64,000 nucleotides of DNA from Streptomyces scabiei 87.22. Its GTDB lineage: Bacteria; Actinomycetota; Actinomycetes; Streptomycetales; Streptomycetaceae. A program made the translations under genes and the position numbers. How positions within the stretch are numbered: the first letter of the stretch is position 1; every line of letters begins with the position of its first letter. The notes beneath the pieces are model-generated. The model was not told the DNA's origin and did not search any database. It saw nothing but the letters and a program-made list of their open reading frames with translations. This document shows positions 50,836-58,870 of this stretch, piece after piece. The stretch covers positions 8,618,001 through 8,682,000 of the forward strand of contig NC_013929.1 in the NCBI RefSeq assembly GCF_000091305.1, written 5' to 3'.

Positions 50836-51666
50836 TCACGGGCGGATCTCCTGGGTGACGCACTTGATGCCGCCGCCGGCCTTCTGGAACTCCGACAGGT
50901 CGACGGGGACGGGAACGTAGCCCAGCCGGGTGAGCCGGTCGGCCAGATCCTTGGCGCGGGGCGAGATGAAGACGTGGCGGCCGTCGGAGACCGAGTTCAG
51001 GCCGAACGCCATGGCGTCGTCGCGGGTCGCGATCACCGCGTCCGGGTAGAGCCGGGCGAGGACGGCACGGCTGCCGGGGGAGAACGCCTCCGGGTAGTAG
51101 GCGATGTTGCCCGCCGAGCCGTCGCTCCCGTCGTCGAGGACGAACAGCGCGGTGTCCAGATGGTAGAAGCGCGGGTCCACGAGCTGCAGACTGATCACCG
51201 GGACGCCGAAGAACTCCTGCGCCTGGCGATGGGCCTCGCGGGTGGTGCGGAAGCCGGTCCCGGCGAGCAGATAGCGGCCGGTCGGCACCAGGTCGCCCTC
51301 GCCCTCGCACACCGACTCGGAGCGCAGCACGTCGTACCCGGCGCCCTGGAACCAGGCGTCGTACGCGGTGGACTCGGGGCGCCGCTCGGGCGCGTGGAAC
51401 AGCGAACCGAGGACCCGGCCGCCGAGGACGAGCGCGCAGTTGGCCGCGAACACCATGTCGGGCAGCGCCGCCACCGGCTCCACGGTCTCCACGGTGTGGC
51501 CGAGGGTGCGGTAGGCGTGGATCAGCTCCCGCCACTGGTCCTGGGCCAGATCGACGTCCACGGGGGTGTCCGGGTGCATCCACGGATTGATCGAGTACTG
51601 CACGGCGAAGTGTCTGGGTTCGCAGACGAGAAAGCGCCGAAGGCGCGGCACACGGGTGTCGGGCAC
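50836..51666 (-). CDS. ddaH: N(omega),N(omega)-dimethylarginine dimethylaminohydrolase
   Basis: 276 residues, guanidine-modifying enzyme fold. Substrate loop LPDMVFAANCALVLGGRVLG, catalytic His in FYHLDTALFVLDDG and nucleophile Cys269 in GGGIKCVTQE. It hydrolyses methylated arginine to citrulline and dimethylamine. Related arginine deiminase-type enzymes share the fold. The GTG start has GGAG at nine bases; a longer frame to 51741 is ruled out because it would begin in the promoter -35. Confidence 0.9.
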   Translation of the reverse strand: MPDTRVPRLRRFLVCEPRHFAVQYSINPWMHPDTPVDVDLAQDQWRELIHAYRTLGHTVETVEPVAALPDMVFAANCALVLGGRVLGSLFHAPERRPESTAYDAWFQGAGYDVLRSESVCEGEGDLVPTGRYLLAGTGFRTTREAHRQAQEFFGVPVISLQLVDPRFYHLDTALFVLDDGSDGSAGNIAYYPEAFSPGSRAVLARLYPDAVIATRDDAMAFGLNSVSDGRHVFISPRAKDLADRLTRLGYVPVPVDLSEFQKAGGGIKCVTQEIRP

Positions 51667-51711
51667 AGAGGGTTTCTCCGCTTCCTGACGGGTGTCGACG
51701 GGGATGACACC

Positions 51712-51753
51712 ACGGTAAGAATCAGGCCAGGCGCACGACAAGAAACGAACGTT
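51712..51753 (-). promoter_or_regulatory. ddaH-rocD promoter
   Basis: On the ddaH strand TTGTCG, an 18-nt spacer and TACCGT give a transcription start about 40 nt before the GTG. Directly upstream of the -35 is AACGTTCGTTT, an 11-base match to the TetR operator at 37924. The region to the Lrp stop is A/T-rich and a plausible Lrp site. Confidence 0.65.
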
Positions 51754-51789
51754 GCGTGTTCGCGCAGTAATGCTGCGTGTCGGCTCGGC

Positions 51790-52281
51790 TCAGCGCACGT
51801 TCGCTGCGTCCTGGGTGGCCCCGGCCTCCGGAGCCTCCGGCAGCAGGTGCGACAGCACCATGTAGCTGATCGTCTTCCGGATGAACGGCTCGGTGCGGAT
51901 CCGCTCCAGCACCTCCTCGAAGTGCTCCACGTCTATCGCCCGGACGTGCAGCAGGGCGTCCGCGCCGCCGGTCACCGTCATCGCCGCCGTGATCTCCGGA
52001 TGGTTGCGCACGACCTCCGCGAGCCGACGGGGCGGCGCCGCGCCCTCGCAGTACACCTCCACGTACGCCTCAGTGCGCCAGCCGAGCGCGGCCGGCTGCA
52101 CGGTCGCCGTGAACCCGGTGATCACCCCGGTCTCGCGCAGCCGGTCCACCCGCCGCTTCACCGCGGTGGCCGAAAGGCCGATGGCCGCCCCGATCTCGGC
52201 GAAGCTGGTCCTCGCGTTCGCCATCAACGCCGTGATGATCTTGCGGTCGAGTTCGTCGAACGCCGCGGACTTGCTGCTCAT
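51790..52281 (-). CDS. Lrp/AsnC-family regulator
   Basis: 163 residues. N-terminal HTH (LDRKIITALMANARTSFAEI, then GLSATAVKRRVDRLRETGVI) and C-terminal RAM domain (TAAMTVTGGADALLHVRAID). It immediately precedes ddaH-rocD on the same strand, separated by a 123-bp gap holding the ddaH promoter. Lrp proteins near ornithine/arginine catabolic genes usually respond to those amino acids, so it is the likely local regulator. Leaderless ATG. Confidence 0.92.
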   Translation of the reverse strand: MSSKSAAFDELDRKIITALMANARTSFAEIGAAIGLSATAVKRRVDRLRETGVITGFTATVQPAALGWRTEAYVEVYCEGAAPPRRLAEVVRNHPEITAAMTVTGGADALLHVRAIDVEHFEEVLERIRTEPFIRKTISYMVLSHLLPEAPEAGATQDAANVR

Positions 52282-52287
52282 GCGGGC

Positions 52288-52293
52288 ACTGTA
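52288..52293 (-). promoter_or_regulatory. -10 element of the lrp gene
   Basis: TACAGT lies six bases before the ATG on the lrp strand, implying a leaderless transcript. The -35 region is G/C-rich and not recognisable. Confidence 0.45.
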
Positions 52294-52344
52294 TCCAGGG
52301 AGGGGCCCCGCGGCCCCCGCTGCGAAGGGTCCGGCGCGCGCCCG

Positions 52345-52373
52345 TGTGCAGGCGTACGAATTGCTCCTACACT
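52345..52373 (+). promoter_or_regulatory. Promoter of the LytTR-symporter operon
   Basis: TGTGCA, a 17-nt spacer and TACACT, with the ATG eight bases after the -10, so leaderless. It is back to back with the lrp promoter in a 100-bp divergent region. Confidence 0.55.
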
Positions 52374-52381
52374 CCACGTTC

Positions 52382-53149
52382 ATGCTGCGCGCGCTCGCCG
52401 TCGATGACGAGAAACCCTCGCTGGAGGAGTTGCTGTACCTGCTGAACGCGGATCCACGGGTCGGCAGCGCCGAGGGAGCGAGCGACGCCACCGAGGCACT
52501 GCGGAGGATCAACCGTGCCCTGGAGTCCGGGCCCCAGGGGCCGGAGGCGATCGACGTCGTCTTCCTCGACATCCACATGGCCGGCCTCGACGGCCTCGAC
52601 CTCGCCCGTCTCCTCACCGGCTTCGCCCGCCCCCCGCTCGTCGTCTTCGTCACCGCGCACGAGGGCTTCGCCGTCCAGGCGTTCGACCTCAAGGCCGTCG
52701 ACTACGTCCTCAAGCCCGTCCGCCGGGAGCGTCTCGCCGAGGCGATACGCCGGGCCGCCCAGCTCCGTGACACGGCGACCGCCACGGCCCCGCCGATCCC
52801 CGTCCACGAACCCGACCCCGACGAGATACCCGTCGAACTCGGCGGCGTCACCCGCTTCGTCGCCGTCGCCGACATCACGCACGTGGAGGCCCAGGGCGAC
52901 TACGCCCGGCTCCACACCCCCCAGGGCAGCCACCTCGTCCGCATCCCCCTGTCCACCCTCGAGGAGCGCTGGCGCGCACGCGGGTTCGTGCGCATCCACC
53001 GCCGGCATCTCGTCGCCCTGCGGCACGTCGGCGAACTCCGCCTGGACGCGGGCACGGTGAGCGTCCTCGTCGGCTCCGTGGAACTCCAGGTCAGCCGCCG
53101 CCACGCACGCGAGCTGCGCGACCTGCTGATGCGCCGGACCACGGGCTGA
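52382..53149 (+). CDS. LytTR-family response regulator
   Basis: 255 residues. Receiver domain (~1-120) with the acidic pair in ALAVDDEKPS, phospho-acceptor Asp in VVFLDIHMAGLDGLDLA and the Lys in DYVLKPVRRERL. LytTR DNA-binding domain at ~150-252 (ITHVEAQGDYARLHTPQG; RWRARGFVRIHRRHLVAL). Its cognate kinase is probably the LytS-like protein three genes downstream on the same strand, with a small membrane protein and an acetate-type symporter between. Confidence 0.94.
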   Translation: MLRALAVDDEKPSLEELLYLLNADPRVGSAEGASDATEALRRINRALESGPQGPEAIDVVFLDIHMAGLDGLDLARLLTGFARPPLVVFVTAHEGFAVQAFDLKAVDYVLKPVRRERLAEAIRRAAQLRDTATATAPPIPVHEPDPDEIPVELGGVTRFVAVADITHVEAQGDYARLHTPQGSHLVRIPLSTLEERWRARGFVRIHRRHLVALRHVGELRLDAGTVSVLVGSVELQVSRRHARELRDLLMRRTTG

Positions 53150-53158
53150 GGAGCCGCC

Positions 53159-53518
53159 ATGCCCCACGACCCCGCCGAACGCCGTGTCGTCGTCACCGGA
53201 GTGCCCCGCCGCACCCGGCGCGGCTCGGGCCATCACCGCCCGCGCACCGAGATCGACGAACAGACCACCCTCGGCCACACCTACGTCCGCTCCCTCATGC
53301 GCAGCCAACTCCGCGCCGCCCTCGCCGTGTTCGCGGTCCTCGTCCTGCTGGTCGCCCCGCTGCCCCTGGTCTTCGCCGCGATGCCGGACGGCGCGGGCAT
53401 GGAGTGGGCCCTGCTCGGCTTCGGCGTCTACCCGCCGCTGGTCCTCCTCGCCCTCTGGCACGTACGCCGCGCCGAACGCAACGAACAGGACCTCGTCCGG
53501 CTCGTCGAGGACCGCTGA
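53159..53518 (+). CDS. Small two-helix membrane protein preceding the symporter
   Basis: 119 residues. A basic N-terminal half (VPRRTRRGSGHHRPRTEI) is followed by two membrane helices (ALAVFAVLVLLVAPLPLVFA; ALLGFGVYPPLVLLALWHV). Its position before an ActP-like symporter is that of DUF485 proteins (YjcH); sequence similarity by eye is weak. It starts 9 nt after the response regulator. Likely an accessory subunit of the symporter. Confidence 0.75.
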   Translation: MPHDPAERRVVVTGVPRRTRRGSGHHRPRTEIDEQTTLGHTYVRSLMRSQLRAALAVFAVLVLLVAPLPLVFAAMPDGAGMEWALLGFGVYPPLVLLALWHVRRAERNEQDLVRLVEDR

Positions 53519-53585
53519 GGACCGCGGTGGAGACCGGGGCGAGGCCGACAGCGAACCGAGTGAACGAGGAGACCGGAAGCAAGGC

Positions 53586-55331
53586 ATGAACGAGAACTAC
53601 GCCGTCCCCGCGGTCGCCCTCGTCGTCGTGGCGACCGTCTTCGTCGGCGCCTTCGGCCTGCGCATCTCCCGCACCACCTCCGACTTCTACGTCGCCTCCC
53701 GCACCGTCGGCCCCCGGCTCAACGCGGCCGCGATCAGCGGCGAGTACCTGTCCGCCGCCTCCTTCCTCGGCATCGCCGGCCTCGTCCTCGTCCAGGGCCC
53801 CGACATGCTCTGGTACCCGGTCGGCTACACCGCCGGATACCTCGTCCTGCTGCTGTTCGTCGCCGCCCCGCTGCGCCGCTCCGGCGCCTACACGCTGCCG
53901 GACTTCGCCGAGGCCCGGCTCGCCTCCAAGACCGTACGGCGGCTCGCGGGGGCCTTCGTCGTCGGCGTGGGCTGGCTCTACCTGCTGCCCCAACTGCAGG
54001 GCGCCGGACTCACGCTGAGCGTGCTCACCGACGCGCCCGCCTGGCTCGGCGGCGTCATCGTCGCCGTCGTCGTCTGCGCCACCGTCGCCGCCGGAGGCAT
54101 GCGCAGCATCACCTTCGTCCAGGCGTTCCAGTACTGGCTGAAACTCACCGCCCTGCTCGTCCCCGCGCTCTTCCTCGTCCTCGCCTGGCAGGCCGACGGG
54201 GCCCCGCGGCACGCCTTCGACGAGCCCGCCGAGTTCCGTGAGCAGCGTGTCGTCCGTGTCGACGAGACCCTCGACCTGAAGCTCGCCGGCCCGCTCACCG
54301 TCACCGTCACCGGCACGATCGACGGCCGCCGCCACGACGACCGGCGGGTGGACCTGTCCGCCGGCACCCACCGCGTCGACCGGGGCACCCGGCTGACCTT
54401 CGGCAAGGGCGACACCGTCCCCGTCGCCGACCGGGGCACCAACGGCGGCATGTCCACCTCCCTGGCCGCCGGCCGCGAGGAACGTCCCCTGTACGCCACC
54501 TACGGGCTGATCCTCGCCACCTTCCTCGGCACCATGGGCCTGCCCCACGTCGTCGTCCGCTTCTACACCAGCCCGCACGGTGTCGCCGCCCGCCGCACCA
54601 CGGTCGTCGTCCTCGCCATGATCGGCTTCTTCTACCTCCTGCCCCCGGTCTACGGGGCCCTCGGCCGGCTCTACGCCCCCGACCTCACCCTCACCGGAGA
54701 CGCCGACGCGGCCGTCCTCCTCCTCCCGGACCGGATGATCGGCGGCCTCGGCGGAGACCTCCTAGGGGCACTGGTCGCGGGCGGTGCCTTCGCCGCGTTC
54801 CTGTCCACCGCCTCCGGCCTGACCATGGCGGTCGCCGGGGTGCTCACCCAGGACGTCCTGCCCGCACGCGGCGTCCGGCACTTCCGGCTCGGCACGCTCC
54901 TCGCCATGGCCGTGCCGCTCGCGGCGAGCGGCCTGGTCGGCGGGCTGCCCGTCGCCGACGCGGTCGGGCTCGCCTTCGCGGTGTCGGCGTCCTCCTTCTG
55001 CCCGCTGCTCGTCCTCGGCATCTGGTGGCGGCGCCTGACCCCGCCGGGGGCCGCCGCGGGCATGCTCGTCGGCGGCGGCGCGGCGCTCCTCGCGGTCGCC
55101 GCGACCATGGCCGGATACCCCGGCACCGGCACCCTCCACGCCCTGCTGGCCTGGCCCGCGCTCTGGTCCGTGCCGCTCGGCTTCCTCACGATGGTCCTGG
55201 TGTCCCTGGCCACCCCCGGCAGGATCCCGGCGGAGACACCGGCCATCCTGGCGCGCTTCCACCTCCCGGAGGAACTCGTCGGCGGCCGGACCCGGGCGGC
55301 GACCAAGGAGATCGAACTGTGGCGCCGCTGA
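53586..55331 (+). CDS. Cation/acetate-type sodium:solute symporter (SSS family)
   Basis: 581 residues, about 13 membrane helices. The SSS pattern is clear: RTVGPRLNAAAISGEYLSAA, GGMRSITFVQAFQYWLKLTA, LPHVVVRFYTSPHGVAARRT and FLSTASGLTMAVAGVLTQDV. It resembles ActP acetate permease or monocarboxylate transporters. A hydrophilic stretch of ~90 residues between two helices (around 215-300, e.g. RVDETLDLKLAGPLTVTVTG) looks like an extra external beta domain. Encoded with a LytS/LytTR pair, which probably controls it in response to its substrate. Confidence 0.9.
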   Translation: MNENYAVPAVALVVVATVFVGAFGLRISRTTSDFYVASRTVGPRLNAAAISGEYLSAASFLGIAGLVLVQGPDMLWYPVGYTAGYLVLLLFVAAPLRRSGAYTLPDFAEARLASKTVRRLAGAFVVGVGWLYLLPQLQGAGLTLSVLTDAPAWLGGVIVAVVVCATVAAGGMRSITFVQAFQYWLKLTALLVPALFLVLAWQADGAPRHAFDEPAEFREQRVVRVDETLDLKLAGPLTVTVTGTIDGRRHDDRRVDLSAGTHRVDRGTRLTFGKGDTVPVADRGTNGGMSTSLAAGREERPLYATYGLILATFLGTMGLPHVVVRFYTSPHGVAARRTTVVVLAMIGFFYLLPPVYGALGRLYAPDLTLTGDADAAVLLLPDRMIGGLGGDLLGALVAGGAFAAFLSTASGLTMAVAGVLTQDVLPARGVRHFRLGTLLAMAVPLAASGLVGGLPVADAVGLAFAVSASSFCPLLVLGIWWRRLTPPGAAAGMLVGGGAALLAVAATMAGYPGTGTLHALLAWPALWSVPLGFLTMVLVSLATPGRIPAETPAILARFHLPEELVGGRTRAATKEIELWRR

Positions 55332-55464
55332 GGGCCGGGAGGGCCGGCGGTCGCCGGAGGGCGGGCCCGGAGCCGGCAGGGCCGGGCGTGCCCGCCCGGG
55401 GCGGGGGAGCGAGGGAAGGGAACCCACGAGCGGTGAGCGGTGTACCACATGCGGGAGGTGAGCG

Positions 55465-56697
55465 ATGAGCGCTGAAGTGACCGGGTTCCTCGCGGGGTTC
55501 TGCGTGGCCCTGCTTCCCGTGCTCGCCGCCGGGTTCTGGCTCGGCCGCCGCACGGCCCGCCCGCGCAACAGCCTCGGCGGACTCGGCACGCCCGTCGAGC
55601 ACGCCACCTTCCAGACCCTGCACACCGCCAGCCTCGCGGCGCCCCCGCTGCGGGCCGGCCTCACCGAGGAGACCGCCCGAAGATCCGCCAAACGGCTGCG
55701 CACCCTGCTCGGCACGGACGCGCTCTGCCTCACCGACCACGAGTCCGTCCTCGCCTGGGAAGGTGTGGCCGAGCACCACCGCGCCGACATCATGGGCAGA
55801 CTGGCGGGCCCCCTGGAGACCGGCCGGGGCGAGGCGTTCCCGCTGACCTGCGACATCCTCGACTGCCCGGTGCGCTGGGCGGTCGTCGCCCCCCTCACGG
55901 TCGACGACCGCGTCCACGGGGCCCTCGTCGCCTGCGCGCCCCGCGAGTCCGCCGTGCTCGTCCGCGCGGCCGGGGAAGTGGCCCGCTGGGTCTCCGTCCA
56001 GCTCGAACTGGCCGACCTCGACCAGTCCCGCACCCGCCTGATTGAGGCCGAGATCAAGGCCCTGCGTGCCCAGATCTCCCCGCACTTCATCTTCAACTCG
56101 CTGGCGGTGATCGCCTCGTTCGTCCGCACCGACCCCGAGCGCGCCCGTGAACTCCTGCTGGAGTTCGCCGACTTCACCCGCTACTCGTTCCGCAGACACG
56201 GCGACTTCACCACCCTCGCCGACGAACTCCACGCCATCGACCAGTACCTGGCGCTGGTCCGGGCCCGCTTCGGCGAGCGGCTCTCCGTCACGCTCCAGAT
56301 AGCCCCCGAGGTCCTCCCCGTCACCCTGCCCTTCCTCTGCCTCCAGCCCCTCGTGGAGAACGCGGTGAAGCACGGACTGGAGGGCAGGACGGTGGCCGCC
56401 GCGGGCAAGAGCCACATCAGCATCACCGCCCAGGACGCGGGAGCCGAGGCCCTCGTCGTCATCGAGGACGACGGCGTCGGCATGGAACCGGAGGTGCTCC
56501 GCCGCATCCTGGCGGGCGAGACCAGCCCCTCGGGCGGCATCGGCCTCAGCAACGTCGACGAGCGGCTGCGGCAGGTCTACGGCGACGACCACGGCCTCGT
56601 CATCGAGACCGCGGTCGGCGCGGGTATGAAGATCACCGCCCGGCTGCCCAAATTCCAGCCGGGCGTACACCCGGACGGGGGAATGCCCCGGGTCTGA
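55465..56697 (+). CDS. LytS-like sensor histidine kinase
   Basis: 410 residues. One N-terminal membrane helix (FLAGFCVALLPVLAAGFWLG), a GAF-like sensor (~65-185), then the LytS-type His_kinase domain with the phospho-acceptor His in LRAQISPHFIFNSLAVIASF, N box CLQPLVENAVKHGLEG, and G boxes EDDGVGMEPE and GGIGLSNVDERL. It should phosphorylate the LytTR regulator at 52382. Together with the symporter this resembles BtsS/BtsR-type nutrient-scouting systems. Confidence 0.93.
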   Translation: MSAEVTGFLAGFCVALLPVLAAGFWLGRRTARPRNSLGGLGTPVEHATFQTLHTASLAAPPLRAGLTEETARRSAKRLRTLLGTDALCLTDHESVLAWEGVAEHHRADIMGRLAGPLETGRGEAFPLTCDILDCPVRWAVVAPLTVDDRVHGALVACAPRESAVLVRAAGEVARWVSVQLELADLDQSRTRLIEAEIKALRAQISPHFIFNSLAVIASFVRTDPERARELLLEFADFTRYSFRRHGDFTTLADELHAIDQYLALVRARFGERLSVTLQIAPEVLPVTLPFLCLQPLVENAVKHGLEGRTVAAAGKSHISITAQDAGAEALVVIEDDGVGMEPEVLRRILAGETSPSGGIGLSNVDERLRQVYGDDHGLVIETAVGAGMKITARLPKFQPGVHPDGGMPRV

Positions 56698-56716
56698 GGA
56701 GCACGGGGCGTGAGCC

Positions 56717-56872
56717 TCAGGTGCGCGACGCCACCATCCCCAGCGTCAGCAGGCCCAGGAAGACCCATCCGAACCACAGCCAGCCATTGCTGCCGAGCGC
56801 CACCGAGTAGGCCGTCACCGCGACCAGCCCACCGACGGTGAGCACCCCCATGGTCTTCGTCGAACCGGGCAT
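56717..56872 (-). CDS. 51-residue two-helix membrane peptide
   Basis: Starts MPGSTKTMGVLTVGGLVAVT and ends LTLGMVASRT. Two hydrophobic helices separated by GSNGWLWFGW. The frame is intact, with good third-position GC bias; a likely real small protein too short for standard annotation. It sits 14 nt downstream of the kinase stop on the same strand, so is probably co-transcribed with it. Function unknown. Confidence 0.7.
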   Translation of the reverse strand: MPGSTKTMGVLTVGGLVAVTAYSVALGSNGWLWFGWVFLGLLTLGMVASRT

Positions 56873-56886
56873 CGCAACACCCTTCG

Positions 56887-58854
56887 TCAGGCTTCTTCTC
56901 CCTCCATGGTGCCCCCACTACCGGAAATGACAGTGCAGACGACGAAATGCGCTCCTTTTTCCCAGCCGTCCTCGCTGATCCAGAAACCGGAAGCGGTGAT
57001 GCCGGGCTCGTGGCCGTACTGCCGCGGCGGCATGTTCCGCACACAGGCCGCGAGGGCCCGGTCCTGCGCCGCGTCGTAGGTGGTCGATGGGCTCATCTCG
57101 TAGAAGCCGAGGACCTTCTGGCGGTGGCGGTCGTGGCAGGAGACCAGCCTGATCCGGTTGCTGGAGATCGGGTCGAGACAGTCCTGCTTCTGCAGGGTGG
57201 CCACGTCCACCAGCACCGTCTCACCCACCGTCCGGTACGCGCCGATCGGCCCGTAGACCGGCCTGCGCTCGCCCAGCAGGAGACAGGCGACCCGGTGCCC
57301 GGCGGCGTCGAAGCCGTCGGCGGTGGGCAGGACGGCGAAAGTACGGACGTCCACAAGTTTCTCGCGGGCCTCCCCCGTGAGCTGCTCGCACCGGGCGGCG
57401 CCGCCCGTCCTGGCGTCCTCGGCGGACGACGCCTCGTAGGAGGCCATCACCTGGCCGTCCATCGCGCGCCCCGCGCACGCGGGCACCACCCGCAGCCGGG
57501 CGGCGTCCTCGAAGGGCGTGCCGGCCCAGGTGACGTCCACACAGTCGCCGTCCCTCAGCGGCTCCACGAGCCCCACGGCCCGGCCGTACGGCAGCTCGGT
57601 GCTCAGGGTGTCGGCGCTGCCGTCCAGCGCACCCCGCAGGTCCCTCAGGTTCTCCACGGCCTGCCACGCCCCGGCGACCACCAGGGCCAGTCCGAGCGCG
57701 GTGGCCAGTCCCGCGAGAAGGGCCCGGAGGCGGTGCCGGCGCACCCGCCCGCCTGCGCCGGGACGGTCGCCGGCGGTCCGCGGAGGCGGGGCAGGCTCCG
57801 TGCCCCCGGACGAACGGCGCTCCGGCGGGGACCAGCCGTCCTGCCCGCCGGGCCCGTCCGACGGGGCGTGCCACGGTGGCCCGGGCGCGGGGCGGGGGAG
57901 GGCGGGACCCCCCGGTCCGGCCGGTGCGGGCGCGTGCGCCCACCGCGGTCGCGGGCCGGGGACGGGCCCGGTGCGGGGGCGGGTCTCGGGCGTGACGATC
58001 GCGGAGAGCGCGGCCTCGGTGTCCGCCGCGGTGATCCGGTGCGCGGGATCCTTGGCGAGCATGGCGGTCAGCACCGGCTCCAGCGCACCGGCCCGCAGCA
58101 TGGGACGCGGCTCGTCCAGGACGATGGCGGTCAGCGCCGCGATGTCGGAGCCACGGTCGAAGGGCCCGTACCCCTCGACGGCCCGGTAGAGCGTGCAGCC
58201 CAGCGAGAACAGGTCGGACGCGGCGGTCGGCTGCCCGCCCTGCGCCCGCTCCGGCGCGAGATACCCGGCGGTCCCGACCAGGACGTGCGACCGGGTGTGC
58301 CGGGTCTCCTGGGTGTCGGGCTGGACGGAGATGCCGTAATCGGTGAGCAGGACGCGCGCGTACGGCGACCCGGTGCGGTCCGGGGCGAGCAGGATGTTGG
58401 CCGGCTTGACGTCCCGGTGCATCACGCCGCGCTCGTGCCCGGCGGTCAGCGCGTCCAGCACGGCCAGCCCGATCCGGGCGCACTCCGCGGGCGCGAGGGC
58501 GCCGTGCCGGTCGACGAGGGCCTTGAGGTCGAGGGCGCCCGGGACGTACTCCATGACGATCCACGGCAGCGCGTCGTGTTCCAGGACGTCGTGCACGGTG
58601 ACCACGTTCGGGTGGGCGCGCAGACCGGCGGCGTGCCGGGCCTCGGCGCGGGCGCGGGCCACCCGGGCCGTGCGCTCCTGCTCGGCCTCGTCCGGACCGC
58701 CGAACACGACCTCCTTGAGCGCCACCTCGCAGTCCAGCCGGCGGTCGTGCGCCAGCCAGACCTGGCCCATGCCGCCGCTGCCCAGCCGGTGCAGCAGCCG
58801 ATACCGGTCGGCGATGACCCGGCCGACCCCCGACTGCGGTGCTTCTGACTGCAT
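56887..58854 (-). CDS. Membrane Ser/Thr protein kinase (Hanks type) with extracellular domain
   Basis: 655 residues. Kinase domain ~10-270: Gly loop LGSGGMGQVW, ATP Lys in VALKEVV, catalytic HRDVKPANILL, DYG instead of DFG (LTDYGIS), and GTAGYLAPERAQ. A Pro-rich linker leads to one membrane helix (LLAGLATALGLALVVAGAW, ~425-445) and a ~210-residue external domain with several cysteines (DGDCVDVTW, DCLDPISSN, VVCTVI). No PASTA repeats. A DUF6777-PASTA lipoprotein gene lies 16 bp upstream in the same operon. Confidence 0.93.
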   Translation of the reverse strand: MQSEAPQSGVGRVIADRYRLLHRLGSGGMGQVWLAHDRRLDCEVALKEVVFGGPDEAEQERTARVARARAEARHAAGLRAHPNVVTVHDVLEHDALPWIVMEYVPGALDLKALVDRHGALAPAECARIGLAVLDALTAGHERGVMHRDVKPANILLAPDRTGSPYARVLLTDYGISVQPDTQETRHTRSHVLVGTAGYLAPERAQGGQPTAASDLFSLGCTLYRAVEGYGPFDRGSDIAALTAIVLDEPRPMLRAGALEPVLTAMLAKDPAHRITAADTEAALSAIVTPETRPRTGPVPGPRPRWAHAPAPAGPGGPALPRPAPGPPWHAPSDGPGGQDGWSPPERRSSGGTEPAPPPRTAGDRPGAGGRVRRHRLRALLAGLATALGLALVVAGAWQAVENLRDLRGALDGSADTLSTELPYGRAVGLVEPLRDGDCVDVTWAGTPFEDAARLRVVPACAGRAMDGQVMASYEASSAEDARTGGAARCEQLTGEAREKLVDVRTFAVLPTADGFDAAGHRVACLLLGERRPVYGPIGAYRTVGETVLVDVATLQKQDCLDPISSNRIRLVSCHDRHRQKVLGFYEMSPSTTYDAAQDRALAACVRNMPPRQYGHEPGITASGFWISEDGWEKGAHFVVCTVISGSGGTMEGEEA

Positions 58855-58870
58855 CGGTCCCTCCCGGGGT

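Noticed and set aside
51667..51741. Longer N-terminus for DDAH
   Set aside because: It would start inside the promoter -35; the GTG at 51666 has a suitable ribosome-binding site and matches family length.
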